A stretch of DNA of 37,549 nt from an uncultured Lachnospiraceae bacterium (GCA_944384295.1 CALWSU010000021.1:1-37549); one strand, 5' to 3'. Shown: positions 16,507 through 28,495, counted from the first letter of the stretch. The notes: a model not told the origin generated them from the letters alone. Translations and numbers: made by a program.

Positions 16507-18011
16507 TGGAACATATCAATTGGATACATAATATACCGTTTTTCAGTATATTTTTGGCGATGTTCTGCGGTATCATTACACCCTTGCTGAAAAAGGGCAG
16601 TATTGCCCGTATGGTACATACAGGTATGCTTTGTGTTGTATTTTGCATGTCTGTGCTGTTATTGCTGAATGTATATCAAAATGGGGAATCTTTTACATTT
16701 ATGATGGGGCATTTTCCCGCACCATGGGGCAATGAATTGAGAGCCGGTCCATTGGAGGCTTTGATGGCTGTTACATTTAGCGCAGTGATGCTGTTGACAA
16801 CAGTAGGCGGTGCAAGTTTTATTGCGCATGATGTGGTACCAGAAAAACAAAATTTTTATTATATTATGCTGAATGCATTGTTTGGCGCAATGTTAGCATT
16901 GACCTATACGAATGATATTTTTACAGCATATGTATTTATTGAAATTTTGACGATTGCTTCTTGTGCGCTGATTATGGCAAAAGGAACAGCGCAATCTATG
17001 GTAGGTACGACACATTATCTTGTCATCAGCCTGCTGGGTTCTGGTATGATTTTATTCGGGGTTAGTATATTATACAGTATTACAGGTCAATTACTCTTTC
17101 CGCAAATGAAGGAAGCCATTATACAATTGGTTGCAAGCGGGCAATATACATTTCCTCTTTTGGTGGTAACCGGTTTTGTGTTTATCGGTTTGGCAATCAA
17201 AAGCGCATTGTTTCCTTTCCATTCTATGCTTCCTGGAGCATATCAAGCAGCTGTACCAACTTCCAGCGGTGTATTGTCTGGTTTGGTATTAAAAAGTTAT
17301 ATTCTGTTAGGCATTAAATTGATTTATAGTGTATTTTCTGTAGATGTTATGTTGCAGCTCAAGATTATAGATATTTTATTTGTATTTGGCTTGGCTGGTA
17401 TGGTCATGGGTTCTGTATATGCTATGCGAGAAACACGTATGAAACGTATGCTGGCATATTCCTCAGTTGCGCAAATTGGCTATATTTATATGGGTATTGG
17501 CATGGCAAGCCGTATTGGTATGGTGGCTGCTTGTTTCCATATCTTAGCACATGCTGTTACAAAAAGTATGCTCTTTTTGTGTTGTGGACAGATGGTAGAA
17601 GATAGCGGAGGCAAAGAGCAGATTTATTATCTGCGTGGTGCGGGATTTCGTAATCCCTTAGCTGGTATCGGTTTTACTGTAGGCGCATTGTCTATGGTAG
17701 GGGTACCGCTGTTTGTGGGCTTTATCTCGAAGCTATATTTTGCGACAGCATCTGTCTATGCACCAGGAAAAATGGCGGCTGTATTGATTGTATTGGGCAT
17801 CAGTATGGTATTGAATGCTTTGTATTTCTTGCCTTCTGTTATTGCCATTTGGACGCCTGTGAAAAAAGAGAATGAAACACAGACACGTATTTCTGTTTCT
17901 CCTGCATTTGGCGTTTGTATTGTTGCATTTGTTTTTCTCAATATTATGTTGGGGATTTATTACCGTCCTTTCATACGTATCATTGAAATGGGCATCATAT
18001 TGTTGCAATAA
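16503..18011 (+). CDS. mrpD: Proton-translocating antiporter subunit 1 (MrpD/MbhH-like)
   Basis: This is a NuoL/M/N-family channel subunit of 502 residues with about 14 helices. The ion-pathway residues can be placed: Glu147 in TM5 (YVFIEIL), Lys233 in TM7 (GLAIKSALFPFHSMLPGAY), the HILAHAVTKSMLF segment in TM10 and Lys410 in TM12 (FISKLYF). It sits in the operon at the mbhH/mrpD position. Two tandem ATG codons (16503 and 16506) follow GGGAGGG. Confidence 0.92.
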   Translation: MMEHINWIHNIPFFSIFLAMFCGIITPLLKKGSIARMVHTGMLCVVFCMSVLLLLNVYQNGESFTFMMGHFPAPWGNELRAGPLEALMAVTFSAVMLLTTVGGASFIAHDVVPEKQNFYYIMLNALFGAMLALTYTNDIFTAYVFIEILTIASCALIMAKGTAQSMVGTTHYLVISLLGSGMILFGVSILYSITGQLLFPQMKEAIIQLVASGQYTFPLLVVTGFVFIGLAIKSALFPFHSMLPGAYQAAVPTSSGVLSGLVLKSYILLGIKLIYSVFSVDVMLQLKIIDILFVFGLAGMVMGSVYAMRETRMKRMLAYSSVAQIGYIYMGIGMASRIGMVAACFHILAHAVTKSMLFLCCGQMVEDSGGKEQIYYLRGAGFRNPLAGIGFTVGALSMVGVPLFVGFISKLYFATASVYAPGKMAAVLIVLGISMVLNALYFLPSVIAIWTPVKKENETQTRISVSPAFGVCIVAFVFLNIMLGIYYRPFIRIIEMGIILLQ

Positions 18012-18043
18012 GATACAGGAAAGTGTAAGGAGATGGTGATTGC

Positions 18044-19510
18044 ATGAATATAGGTGAAATGCTGTTATTTCCTGTATTATTTCCATTGCTTGCCGGCATC
18101 GTAGCCGGATTGCAAAAACAGGAAAAACGGCGCAATATATGGGTATTATGTGTATTGGTAATAGAATGTATCTCCGTATTGTGGTTATGCCAAGATACAG
18201 CGAGTTTGACAGTTTGGCAGATGACACCGCAAACGGCAATTGCATATCAAGCAGATAGTTTGGCAAAGTTTTTTGCATGCTTGATTTGTATCATTTGGTT
18301 ATTGGCTGGTGTTTTTTCGTTTGAGTATATGAAACACGAACAAAAACCAGAGCGGTTTTTTATGTTTTATATCATGACATTGGGCGCGTTGATGAGTTTG
18401 TGTTTTGCTGCCAATGCCGTGACATTATATTTATCTTATGAATTTATGACAATTTTGTCATTGCCTTTGGTGCTGCATACAGGCACAGTCGAGGCAGTAC
18501 GTGCTGCAATGAAATACCTGGGATATTCTATCTTTGGCGCTGGTTTGGGGTTAATGGGCTTTTTCTTCCTCAATAGCTATTGTGATACCACAGCATTTGT
18601 GGCTGGTGGCAGCTTGAATACATTCTTAGCATCTGGCAATATGGTGGTGCTGCAAATCGTATATCTTTTGATGATGATTGGTTTTGGCTGTAAAGCAGGT
18701 ATGTTTCCGTTACATGCGTGGCTACCAACTGCGCATCCTGTAGCGCCTTCTCCGGCATCTGCGGTACTTTCTGGTATTATTACAAAAGGTGGTGTCATTG
18801 CAATCATTCGCGTGACGTTTTATATGGTTGGCATAGATTTTATACAAGGTACATGGGTACAACATACGCTTTTAATTCTCGCAATCATTACAGTATTTAT
18901 GGGTTCTATGCTGGCATATAAAGAAAAATTACTCAAAAAACGTTTGGCATATTCTACTGTCAGTCAGGTGTCATATGTTTTGTTTGGTCTGTTTTTGCTA
19001 CACCCCATAGGCTTTTTGGGCGCATTGATGCAAGTGGTTTTTCATGCCATTGCAAAAAATATATTGTTCTTTGGCGCAGGGGCTATCATTTATAAAACAG
19101 AAAAAACATTTGTGTATCAATATCAGGGATTGGGCAAGGAAATGCCGATTGTGATGTGGACATTTGCCATAGCTTCTTTGTCATTGGTGGGGATTCCACC
19201 TGTGGCAGGTTTTGTCAGCAAATGGTATCTGGCACAAGCTGGTTTGTCACCAGCATATGGTGCGATTGGTCTGGTTGGTGTCGTTGTTTTGATGGTCAGT
19301 GCATTATTGACAGCGGGCTACTTGCTGCCAATTGTTGCAAATGCGTTTTTCCCTGGAAAATCTTTTGATTATAGCCAAATCAAGAAACGAGAGCCAAATT
19401 ATTATATGACAGTACCTTTGATTTTACTGGCGATTGCCATTGTAGCTTTGGGATTATTCCCACAAGGCTTAATCAATGAAATTACAAAAATCAGCAATGT
19501 TATTTTCTAA
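18044..19510 (+). CDS. Proton-translocating antiporter subunit 2 (NuoM/MrpD-like)
   Basis: This is a second NuoL/M/N-type subunit of 488 residues. Glu133 (YLSYEFM), Lys217 (GFGCKAGMFPLHAWLPTAHP), the FHAIAKNILFF segment and Lys393 (GFVSKWYLAQ) are conserved, so a working proton path is expected. GTAAGGAG precedes ATG 18044. The gap to the previous gene is 32 bases. HAWLPTAHPVAPSPASAVLSG is closest to the NuoM-like consensus. Confidence 0.92.
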   Translation: MNIGEMLLFPVLFPLLAGIVAGLQKQEKRRNIWVLCVLVIECISVLWLCQDTASLTVWQMTPQTAIAYQADSLAKFFACLICIIWLLAGVFSFEYMKHEQKPERFFMFYIMTLGALMSLCFAANAVTLYLSYEFMTILSLPLVLHTGTVEAVRAAMKYLGYSIFGAGLGLMGFFFLNSYCDTTAFVAGGSLNTFLASGNMVVLQIVYLLMMIGFGCKAGMFPLHAWLPTAHPVAPSPASAVLSGIITKGGVIAIIRVTFYMVGIDFIQGTWVQHTLLILAIITVFMGSMLAYKEKLLKKRLAYSTVSQVSYVLFGLFLLHPIGFLGALMQVVFHAIAKNILFFGAGAIIYKTEKTFVYQYQGLGKEMPIVMWTFAIASLSLVGIPPVAGFVSKWYLAQAGLSPAYGAIGLVGVVVLMVSALLTAGYLLPIVANAFFPGKSFDYSQIKKREPNYYMTVPLILLAIAIVALGLFPQGLINEITKISNVIF

Positions 19511-19528
19511 AGGAAAGGTGGGAATGAG

Positions 19529-21013
19529 ATGGGTGAATGTGCTTGGTTGACGCTTTTACCGGTATTCTTTCCAATCCTTGCAGGGATTTGTTTGCTGCCG
19601 GTAAAGTTTCAGGAAAGAAAACAAAGGGAACGTTGGGTATTAGGGATTACAATTGTCAATGCCATATTTGCATTGTTCGCAATGTATAGCGGCATGGCAT
19701 CTACCTTTACCATATTTGAATTTAGCGATAAATTATCTTTAAAATTACATATTGATGGGCTTTCCCGTGTATTTGGGACAATGGTGTCTATATTATGGAT
19801 TCCAACTGTCATTTATGCGTTTGAGTATATGACACATGAAGGCAACGAAGATAGATTCTTTTCCTTCTTTACTATGACATTTGGCGTGGTGCTGGGGATT
19901 GCGTATTCTGCCAATTTCCTGACCATGTATCTGTTTTATGAATTTTTGACACTGGTCACATTGCCTTTGGTCATGCATGCTATGGATAATAAAGCCAGAC
20001 ATGCTGGAAAGATGTATATATTATATATGATGTTCGGCGCATCGCTTGCCTTTATTGGTTTTGTATTTGTATATTGCTATGGTACAACGATAGATTTTTT
20101 GCCAGGAGGTGTACTCAATCCGATTTTGGTAGCTGGAAATGAATCCACGCTGCATTTGGTGTATCTGGTGGCATTCTTTGGTTTTGGTGTCAAAGCTGCG
20201 GTATTTCCGCTGTATCGTTGGCTGCCGAAAGCATCCGTTGCACCAACACCAGTTACTGCTTTGCTGCATGCAGTGGCTGTCGTAAAATCTGGTGTGTTTG
20301 CCATTGTGCGTATGACATATTATAGTTTTGGTACATCCTTTTTAACAGGCACTTGGGTACAAAATGTTATATTAGTTGTGACAGCCATTACCATTGTATT
20401 TGGTTCTACAGTGGCATTACGTACGCCACATATCAAAAGACGATTTGCATATTCCACAGTATCTAATTTGTCATACATATTGTTTGGGATTGCATTGATG
20501 ACACCAGTTGGGCTGGTCGCGGCATTGCTGCATATGATTTATCACGCAGTCATTAAAATTACATTATTCTTTACAGCCGGTACGATATTATATCAGACAC
20601 ATCGCGAGTATTTATACGAAGTAGAAGGTTTCGCAAAATATATGCCGGTCACGTTTTTGACAATGGCGATTGCTGGTTTGGGATTGATTGGGATACCACC
20701 ATTTGCAGGATTCCATAGCAAATGGGCATTGGCAACGTCGGCGGTGATTAGTGGCAATCCTGTTGCTTATTTCGGCGTGGCTGCCTTGATTGTATCCGCA
20801 TTATTGACGGCATTGTATGTATTTTATATTTTGGTGCGAGCATATTTTCCAAGAAATAAAGAATATCCACCACAGTATTATGACCATGTCAAAGACCCGA
20901 ATTGGTATATGAAAGGTCCTTTGCTTTTATTGGCAACTGCATCGGTGGTATTAGGATTTTTACCAGGAACTTTGATGAATTGGTTAAATGCTGCGATTTC
21001 CAGTTTGATATGA
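19529..21013 (+). CDS. Proton-translocating antiporter subunit 3 (NuoL/MrpA-like)
   Basis: This is a third antiporter-type subunit of 494 residues. Key residues are Glu138 (LFYEFLT), Lys222 (GFGVKAAVFPLYRWLPKA), the YHAVIKITLFF segment and Lys398 (GFHSKWALA). The region APTPVTALLHAVAVVKSGVFA, with a His before the TM8 Lys, is closer to NuoL/MrpA than to MrpD. It could therefore supply the channel domain of a split MrpA, whose MbhD and MbhE pieces are encoded earlier. AGGAAAGGTGGG precedes the ATG. Confidence 0.91.
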   Translation: MGECAWLTLLPVFFPILAGICLLPVKFQERKQRERWVLGITIVNAIFALFAMYSGMASTFTIFEFSDKLSLKLHIDGLSRVFGTMVSILWIPTVIYAFEYMTHEGNEDRFFSFFTMTFGVVLGIAYSANFLTMYLFYEFLTLVTLPLVMHAMDNKARHAGKMYILYMMFGASLAFIGFVFVYCYGTTIDFLPGGVLNPILVAGNESTLHLVYLVAFFGFGVKAAVFPLYRWLPKASVAPTPVTALLHAVAVVKSGVFAIVRMTYYSFGTSFLTGTWVQNVILVVTAITIVFGSTVALRTPHIKRRFAYSTVSNLSYILFGIALMTPVGLVAALLHMIYHAVIKITLFFTAGTILYQTHREYLYEVEGFAKYMPVTFLTMAIAGLGLIGIPPFAGFHSKWALATSAVISGNPVAYFGVAALIVSALLTALYVFYILVRAYFPRNKEYPPQYYDHVKDPNWYMKGPLLLLATASVVLGFLPGTLMNWLNAAISSLI

Positions 21014-21026
21014 GGAGGGAAGCAAT

Positions 21027-22985
21027 ATGACAATTAAAGATTATATCTTACCATTTCTTGTATTCTTCCCTATGTTGGGCGCAGTGATAGGCTATGGGAT
21101 TGGCAAAAAAAATAAAAATGCAAGAGATATTTGGGCAATGTTGGTAACGCTTTTGGTAGCATTGGCAGCTTTGGAACTGACAAAAATCCCACAAGCCAAT
21201 ATGCAGTTGATGGGCATGTGTGGCTTAGGTTTTACATTGGAAAACAGCGGTTTTCAAAAAATTCTAGCGGTATTGACAGGTGTCATTTGGTTTTTGACAA
21301 CGATATTTTCCAAACAATATTTTGCAGCAGAACGTAATAGAAATCGTTATTATTTCTTTATGCTGTTTACAGAAGGCGCAACCATGGGCGTATTTTTGTC
21401 TTCTGATTTGTTTACCACATTGGTATTTTTTGAAATCATGTCCATGACATCATATGTGCTGGTACTGCATGAAGAAACGAAAGAAGCATTGCGCGCAGGG
21501 CAAACCTATTTAGCTGTTGCAGTGTTGGGCGGTTTGGTCACATTGATGGGCTTGTTTTTGCTGTATCAAAAAACGGGTACTTTGGAATTTGCGGCTTTAC
21601 GGGAAAGTATTGGACAGTTGGAAGACAAATCCACATATTATGGTATTGGTGTTTTGATATTGTTCGGTTTTGCGGCAAAAGCCGGTTTGTTTCCCTTGCA
21701 TATTTGGCTGCCCAATGCCTATACACAAGCGCCTGCACCTGCTAGTGCATTGCTCTCCTGTTTGCTGACAAAAACGGGTGTATTTGGTATTATGATTTTG
21801 ACAGCAAATCTGTTTTTATATGACGCAGCATGGGGAAATTTTATGCTGATTCTAGGCATGATTACCATGTTGATGGGCGCAGTGTTAGCGGTATTTTCTG
21901 TCAATCTCAAACGTACTTTGGCATGTTCTTCTATGTCGCAAATTGGTTTTATCATGGTTGGGATTGCGATGCAAGGTATATTGGGGGAACATAATGCCAT
22001 TGCAGCGGCTGGCACTTTACTGCATTTTATCAATCATTCTTTGCTCAAACTGGTATTGTTCTTGTCTGCTGGTGTGATTTATATGCATACACGTGCATTA
22101 GATTTGAATACGATTCAAGGGTATGGGCGAAATAAACCATTCTTAAAACTTGTATTTTTGATGGCACTTTTGGGCATCGGCGGCATTCCATTTTGGAATG
22201 GATATATCAGCAAGACATTACTGCATGAAAGCATAGTAGAATATATCCATATTTTGGAAGAAGCAGGGCAATCCACAATGTATATGCAGACGATAGAGTA
22301 TTTGTTCTTGTTTGCAGGTGGTTTGACATTGGCATATATGACAAAAATATTTGTGGCAGTTTTTATAGATAAGCCAAAAACAGAACAACCCAAACAACAA
22401 AAACAACCATACCTCAACCGTGTAAATACACTGATTTTAGGGCTTTGTGCGGTTTTGATTCCTATTTTTGGTATGTTGCCTTATGCCACACAAGACCAAT
22501 TGGCAGAAATGGGACGCGGATTTTTGGGCGCACATGCACCAGAGCATGCAGTTGCATATTTTGCATGGGTGAACCTGAAAGGTGCTGTGATTTCGATTCT
22601 CGTAGGGGCAGTGGTATATTTTGGTGTGATTTGTACTGTATTGATGCGTAAGGAAGCAGATGGCAGTGTCACATATTTAGACCGGTGGCCAGCATGGTGT
22701 AATCTAGAAGAAAAAGTATATCGTCCATTATTATTAACGGTATTACCTTATATCGGCGCATTTTTTGCCCGTCTAGCGGCATCTTTGACAGATGGTTTTA
22801 TTTCTTTGTTGCGTATGGCAATTTTCAATATTGATAATACGAAAGTGATTCCGCCGGAAGATAAATACTTTTCGGCGTATACCGATGGAGAAACCGACAA
22901 AACGGTATATCGGGAAGGATTTGCACGCAGTTTGCTGATGATTGGCATTGGGCTTGCCATAGCAATGTTGTATATTTTGTTATAA
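21027..22985 (+). CDS. Proton-translocating antiporter subunit 4, long form (NuoL/HyfB-like)
   Basis: This is the last antiporter-type subunit and the longest at 652 residues. The core keeps Glu136 (FFEIMSM), Lys218 (GFAAKAGLFPLHIWLPNAYT), the INHSLLKLVLFLSAG segment and Lys396 (GYISKTLL). An extra C-terminal part (about 450-652) has several more membrane segments and ends in a hydrophobic helix, as in the longer hydrogenase-4/complex-I type subunits. AGGAGGG precedes ATG 21027. It closes the operon and is followed within 5 bases by a terminator. Confidence 0.91.
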   Translation: MTIKDYILPFLVFFPMLGAVIGYGIGKKNKNARDIWAMLVTLLVALAALELTKIPQANMQLMGMCGLGFTLENSGFQKILAVLTGVIWFLTTIFSKQYFAAERNRNRYYFFMLFTEGATMGVFLSSDLFTTLVFFEIMSMTSYVLVLHEETKEALRAGQTYLAVAVLGGLVTLMGLFLLYQKTGTLEFAALRESIGQLEDKSTYYGIGVLILFGFAAKAGLFPLHIWLPNAYTQAPAPASALLSCLLTKTGVFGIMILTANLFLYDAAWGNFMLILGMITMLMGAVLAVFSVNLKRTLACSSMSQIGFIMVGIAMQGILGEHNAIAAAGTLLHFINHSLLKLVLFLSAGVIYMHTRALDLNTIQGYGRNKPFLKLVFLMALLGIGGIPFWNGYISKTLLHESIVEYIHILEEAGQSTMYMQTIEYLFLFAGGLTLAYMTKIFVAVFIDKPKTEQPKQQKQPYLNRVNTLILGLCAVLIPIFGMLPYATQDQLAEMGRGFLGAHAPEHAVAYFAWVNLKGAVISILVGAVVYFGVICTVLMRKEADGSVTYLDRWPAWCNLEEKVYRPLLLTVLPYIGAFFARLAASLTDGFISLLRMAIFNIDNTKVIPPEDKYFSAYTDGETDKTVYREGFARSLLMIGIGLAIAMLYILL

Positions 22986-22988
22986 AAA

Positions 22989-23028
22989 CAAAAGAGCTGG
23001 ATTTTTATGAGAAAATCCAGCTCTTTTT
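22989..23028. terminator. Bidirectional terminator after the antiporter operon
   Basis: AAAAGAGCTGGATTTT and its exact complement form a 16-bp stem with a short loop and five T. It separates the operon from the convergent LysR gene that ends at 23038. Confidence 0.92.
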
Positions 23029-23037
23029 GCGTGATGT

Positions 23038-23934
23038 TTATAGTTTTGATTTTTCCTTGGTACGTTGTATGATGTAATCTTTGAATTTTTCCACAGCAGG
23101 TGGCAAATAACGATTCACAACATAAGCCATATATACCATACGCTTGGAATAAGGTGTATCAAATTCCAGCTTCACGACATTGTAATTTTGTATGGAAGGA
23201 TTGTCTGTGATGATAGCAATACCTTGATTGGCTGCTACGAGACCCGCCATAGAATTCACGTCTTCAAATTGGCATAGTATATTCGGCATGATTTGTGCCT
23301 TTACAAAAAGGTCATCAATAATGCGTCGCATACCACTTTCTTTTGTATAACAAATCAATGGGTAAGGGCAAATATCCTGTATGGTGACTTTCTTTTTGGT
23401 AGCAAGCGGGTGCCCTTCTGGCACAATTACCACAAGCCCCTGCTCATAAACAGGGATAAACTCTATATCTCGTTCATTTTCTACCATAGAACAGAATATC
23501 AAATCATATTTTTCTCGTTTCAGATTGTATAACAATGTTTTCGTATTGCCTTCATAGCAAGAGAAAGAAATATTTTTGTTTTGCGGGTCATTTAAAAAAC
23601 CAGCAATGATTTCTGGTACAAAATTAGTACCAACAGATGTCATATAAGCAAGCCCTACATGCCCGCCGCCTTCTGCAACCAAGCGTTCAATTTGATTTTT
23701 GCCCAGTTCTAACTGTGTCAAAGCATTTTCTACATAAAAGATATAAATGCGCCCGTATTTTGTCAAAACGACATTTCTACCCTGTTTTTCAAATAAAAAT
23801 GCACCTAATTCTTTTTCCATAGAAGCTATGGAATGGCTGAGTGTGGGCTGTGAAATATTTAATTTTTCAGCAGCTTTTGTGTAATGTTCTAATTCAGCCA
23901 ATGTTTTAAAATAATATAATTGGTTCAAATTCAT
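23038..23934 (-). CDS. LysR-family transcriptional regulator
   Basis: This DNA-binding regulator of 298 residues has an N-terminal winged HTH (about 1-60, with YTKAAEKLNISQPTLSHSIASME as the helix-turn-helix). A periplasmic-binding-protein-like effector domain (about 90-290) follows. The effector and targets are unknown. No divergent gene sits beside it: the antiporter operon is convergent and ligA lies upstream on the same strand. Control of an adjacent gene, the usual LysR layout, is therefore not obvious. GGATGGAG precedes the ATG. Confidence 0.92.
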   Translation of the reverse strand: MNLNQLYYFKTLAELEHYTKAAEKLNISQPTLSHSIASMEKELGAFLFEKQGRNVVLTKYGRIYIFYVENALTQLELGKNQIERLVAEGGGHVGLAYMTSVGTNFVPEIIAGFLNDPQNKNISFSCYEGNTKTLLYNLKREKYDLIFCSMVENERDIEFIPVYEQGLVVIVPEGHPLATKKKVTIQDICPYPLICYTKESGMRRIIDDLFVKAQIMPNILCQFEDVNSMAGLVAANQGIAIITDNPSIQNYNVVKLEFDTPYSKRMVYMAYVVNRYLPPAVEKFKDYIIQRTKEKSKL

Positions 23935-23977
23935 AGTATCTCCATCCTTCTGGCTATTCTGAGCTCTTCTGATTGTA

Positions 23978-23986
23978 ATTATATCA
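23978..23986 (-). promoter_or_regulatory. Extended -10 promoter of the LysR gene
   Basis: On the minus strand TGATATAAT is an extended -10 with a perfect TATAAT, about 44 bases before the ATG. No good -35 is seen. An A/T-only palindrome (about 24049-24064) lies further upstream and may be a weak ligA terminator. Confidence 0.5.
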
Positions 23987-24132
23987 AACCAATTAAGAAA
24001 AAATAGGGTAATTTGTCATAAAAAAATTATTTGTATATTCTGATATACATTTTTTCAAAAAAATGGAAATATAAAAATGAAAAAATGGTATTTATATACA
24101 AGATTTCTAATTTTATTCATTTTGTTTGTGGA

Positions 24133-26118
<1,986 letters not shown>

Positions 26119-28353
26119 TTATTCGCTGACTTTAATCAGTTTGGATAGTTTTGCCATAAATTTTTTGGTGCCTTTTTCTCCGAATGATACTTCCACTTCA
26201 AAATCTGCGCCTGCACCGCGAATAGACTTGACAACACCAATGCCATACTTTGGTGCACGTACTTTGTCACCTTCTTGATAATTCAGTACGAAATCTTTTG
26301 GTGTGGGTAAATCCTGTTTGACAGGGCGCGCATAAGGGCTGGTTTTGCTGCGTGTCGTAATGGGCGCAATTTTCATACTGTTACGCATTGCGTATTCTCT
26401 GGCGGTATCCGATAATTGACGAGTAGGCATATCCACCAAATCAGCCGGAATTTCTTTGAGGAAGCGGGAAGGCGCATTATATTGTGTCAAACCATGCTGC
26501 ATACGACTTTTGGCATGTGTCAAATATAACACTTCTTTTGCACGTGTAATTCCCACATAACAAAGACGACGTTCTTCTTCAATTTCTTTTTCTCCGCCAA
26601 ACATAACTGCGCGATAGCCAGGGAAAATACCTTCTTCCATACCAATCATAAATACATAAGGAAATTCCAGACCTTTTGCACTGTGCAGTGTCATCATAAC
26701 AACACTTTCTTCGCCTTCTTGATAGCCGTCAATGTCTGCCACCAATGCGACTTCTTCCAAAAATCCTTCTAAAGTGACTTCTGGATTATCTTTTGCGTAT
26801 TCTGCTGCTTTATTTACAAATTCATCAATATTTTCGATACGTGCCAATGCTTCATCTGTGCCTTCGCCTAACAAAAGCTGTAAATAACCACTGCGTTTTA
26901 CAATGGTATCAATCAATTCAGCTGGAGACAGAGCCGCAGCATCTTTTCGTAAACTTTCAAATAAATCATAAAATTCTCGGAATTTTTTTGCTTTTGTTTT
27001 CAATTCCGGCATATCATCCAGATGCTCTAAGGCTTCGTATAAACTCATGTTATGTTGCATGGCATAGTTTGCCAGCTTTTCTAAAGATGCGTCACCAATG
27101 CCGCGTTTTGGCACATTGATGATACGACGCAATGCAATGGTATCAGCAGGATTTGCCAAAACTTTCAAGTAAGAAAGTATATCACGAATTTCTTTTCTTT
27201 CATAGAATCGTACCCCACCAAACAAACGATAGGGGATACCTTTTTTTACAAATTGGTCTTCCACAGTACGGGATTGTGCATTTGCACGATATAATACTGC
27301 AAATTGATTCAAACTAACGCCATCTTTTTGCAATTGCTGAATCTGTTCTGCGACATAACGAGCTTCGTCATATTCATTGTCCGCTTTGTAGACATGCAGT
27401 ATACTGCCGCTGTCATTTTCTGTCCAAAGTGATTTTTCTTTACGAGTGACATTATGATGAATGACAGCATTTGCCGCTTCCAGTATTTTTTTTGTGGAAC
27501 GATAGTTTTGTTCGAGTTTGATGACACAAGTATTTGGAAAATCTTTTTCAAAATCTAAAATATTGCGAATGTTCGCACCTCTCCAGCCATAAATGCTTTG
27601 GTCATCATCGCCTACCACACAAAGATTTTGATACTTAGCAGCCAGTAAATGTACCAATTCATATTGAGAAGTATTGGTATCTTGATATTCGTCTACCATG
27701 ATATAGCGAAAACGTTCTTGATATTTTTCTAATACATCTGGGTGTGTACGGAACAAAAGTACTGTTTTATAAATTAAGTCGTCAAAGTCTAAAGCATTGT
27801 TTTCTTTCAAAAGCTGCTGATACAGCTGATAAACTTTGGACAGACGTTTTGCCTTTAAGTCCAAAGGGTCAACGGTTTTTGCAAAATCTTCCCAACTTAC
27901 CATTTCTTCTTTTTGGTGGCTGATTTGTGCCATAGCGGATTTGAGAGAAAAACTCTTATCAATGGGACTCATGTTCAAACGTTTGAATACTTCTTTCATA
28001 ACTTTTTCTTGGTCGTCTGCGTCATAAATCGAAAATTGTGTATCAAAATCCAAGTGGCGAATTTCACGACGCAAAATCTGCACACAGGTAGAGTGGAAGG
28101 TACTGATCCAAATATCTGATGCATTTGCACCGACCAAAGCTGTCACACGTTCCCGCATTTCTTTTGCGGCTTTGTTTGTAAATGTGATTGCTAATATATT
28201 CCATGGTTTGATGCCGGTTTCCAAAAGATGTGCGATACGTACTGTCAATGCGCCAGTTTTGCCGCTGCCAGCACCCGCCAACACCAATACAGGACCTTCT
28301 GTTTGTAACACTGCTTTTTGCTGCATATCGTTTAATTGTTCAAATCCTATCAT
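26119..28353 (-). CDS. pcrA: ATP-dependent DNA helicase PcrA (UvrD family)
   Basis: This SF1 3'-5' helicase of 744 residues acts in repair and replication restart. Motif I is AGAGSGKT (26-33), motif Ia contains FTNKAAKEMRERV, motif II is DEYQD (221-225), motif III contains VVGDDDQSIYGWRGA and motif VI contains RRLCYVGITRAKEVLYLTHA. The C-terminus (about 680-744) ends in the small PcrA Tudor-like domain. AAGGAG lies 7 bases before the ATG. The pcrA-ligA order is common in Firmicutes. Confidence 0.95.
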   Translation of the reverse strand: MIGFEQLNDMQQKAVLQTEGPVLVLAGAGSGKTGALTVRIAHLLETGIKPWNILAITFTNKAAKEMRERVTALVGANASDIWISTFHSTCVQILRREIRHLDFDTQFSIYDADDQEKVMKEVFKRLNMSPIDKSFSLKSAMAQISHQKEEMVSWEDFAKTVDPLDLKAKRLSKVYQLYQQLLKENNALDFDDLIYKTVLLFRTHPDVLEKYQERFRYIMVDEYQDTNTSQYELVHLLAAKYQNLCVVGDDDQSIYGWRGANIRNILDFEKDFPNTCVIKLEQNYRSTKKILEAANAVIHHNVTRKEKSLWTENDSGSILHVYKADNEYDEARYVAEQIQQLQKDGVSLNQFAVLYRANAQSRTVEDQFVKKGIPYRLFGGVRFYERKEIRDILSYLKVLANPADTIALRRIINVPKRGIGDASLEKLANYAMQHNMSLYEALEHLDDMPELKTKAKKFREFYDLFESLRKDAAALSPAELIDTIVKRSGYLQLLLGEGTDEALARIENIDEFVNKAAEYAKDNPEVTLEGFLEEVALVADIDGYQEGEESVVMMTLHSAKGLEFPYVFMIGMEEGIFPGYRAVMFGGEKEIEEERRLCYVGITRAKEVLYLTHAKSRMQHGLTQYNAPSRFLKEIPADLVDMPTRQLSDTAREYAMRNSMKIAPITTRSKTSPYARPVKQDLPTPKDFVLNYQEGDKVRAPKYGIGVVKSIRGAGADFEVEVSFGEKGTKKFMAKLSKLIKVSE

Positions 28354-28387
28354 ATTCTTACTCCTTATTTATTTGAATTTATGGCAA

Positions 28388-28419
28388 ATTTATAGCACAT
28401 TTATAGCACATTTATAGCA
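28388..28419 (-). repeat. Three tandem 11-base repeats upstream of pcrA
   Basis: ATTTATAGCAC is repeated nearly three times. On the minus strand each unit reads TGCTATAAAT, an extended -10-like element (TGn plus TATAAA), about 35-66 bases before pcrA. Several overlapping transcription starts are possible. Confidence 0.6.
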
Positions 28420-28422
28420 AAG

Positions 28423-28458
28423 AAAAGGAAGCGGCAGTTTTTTGCTGGCTTCCTTTTT
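28423..28458 (-). terminator. Terminator of the TrpR-like gene
   Basis: AAAAGGAAGC and GCTTCCTTTTT form the outer stem with a further CAG/CTG pairing inside. On the minus strand it is followed by TTTTC. The pcrA promoter repeats start directly after it. Confidence 0.75.
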
Positions 28459-28495
28459 GTATTTTGTCATTTCGTGATTTCATCATTTCCTGATT

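Noticed and set aside
13875..22985. Complex I or energy-converting hydrogenase operon
   Set aside because: There are no NuoB/C/D/I-type or hydrogenase catalytic subunits in the operon. Only antiporter-type membrane subunits are present.
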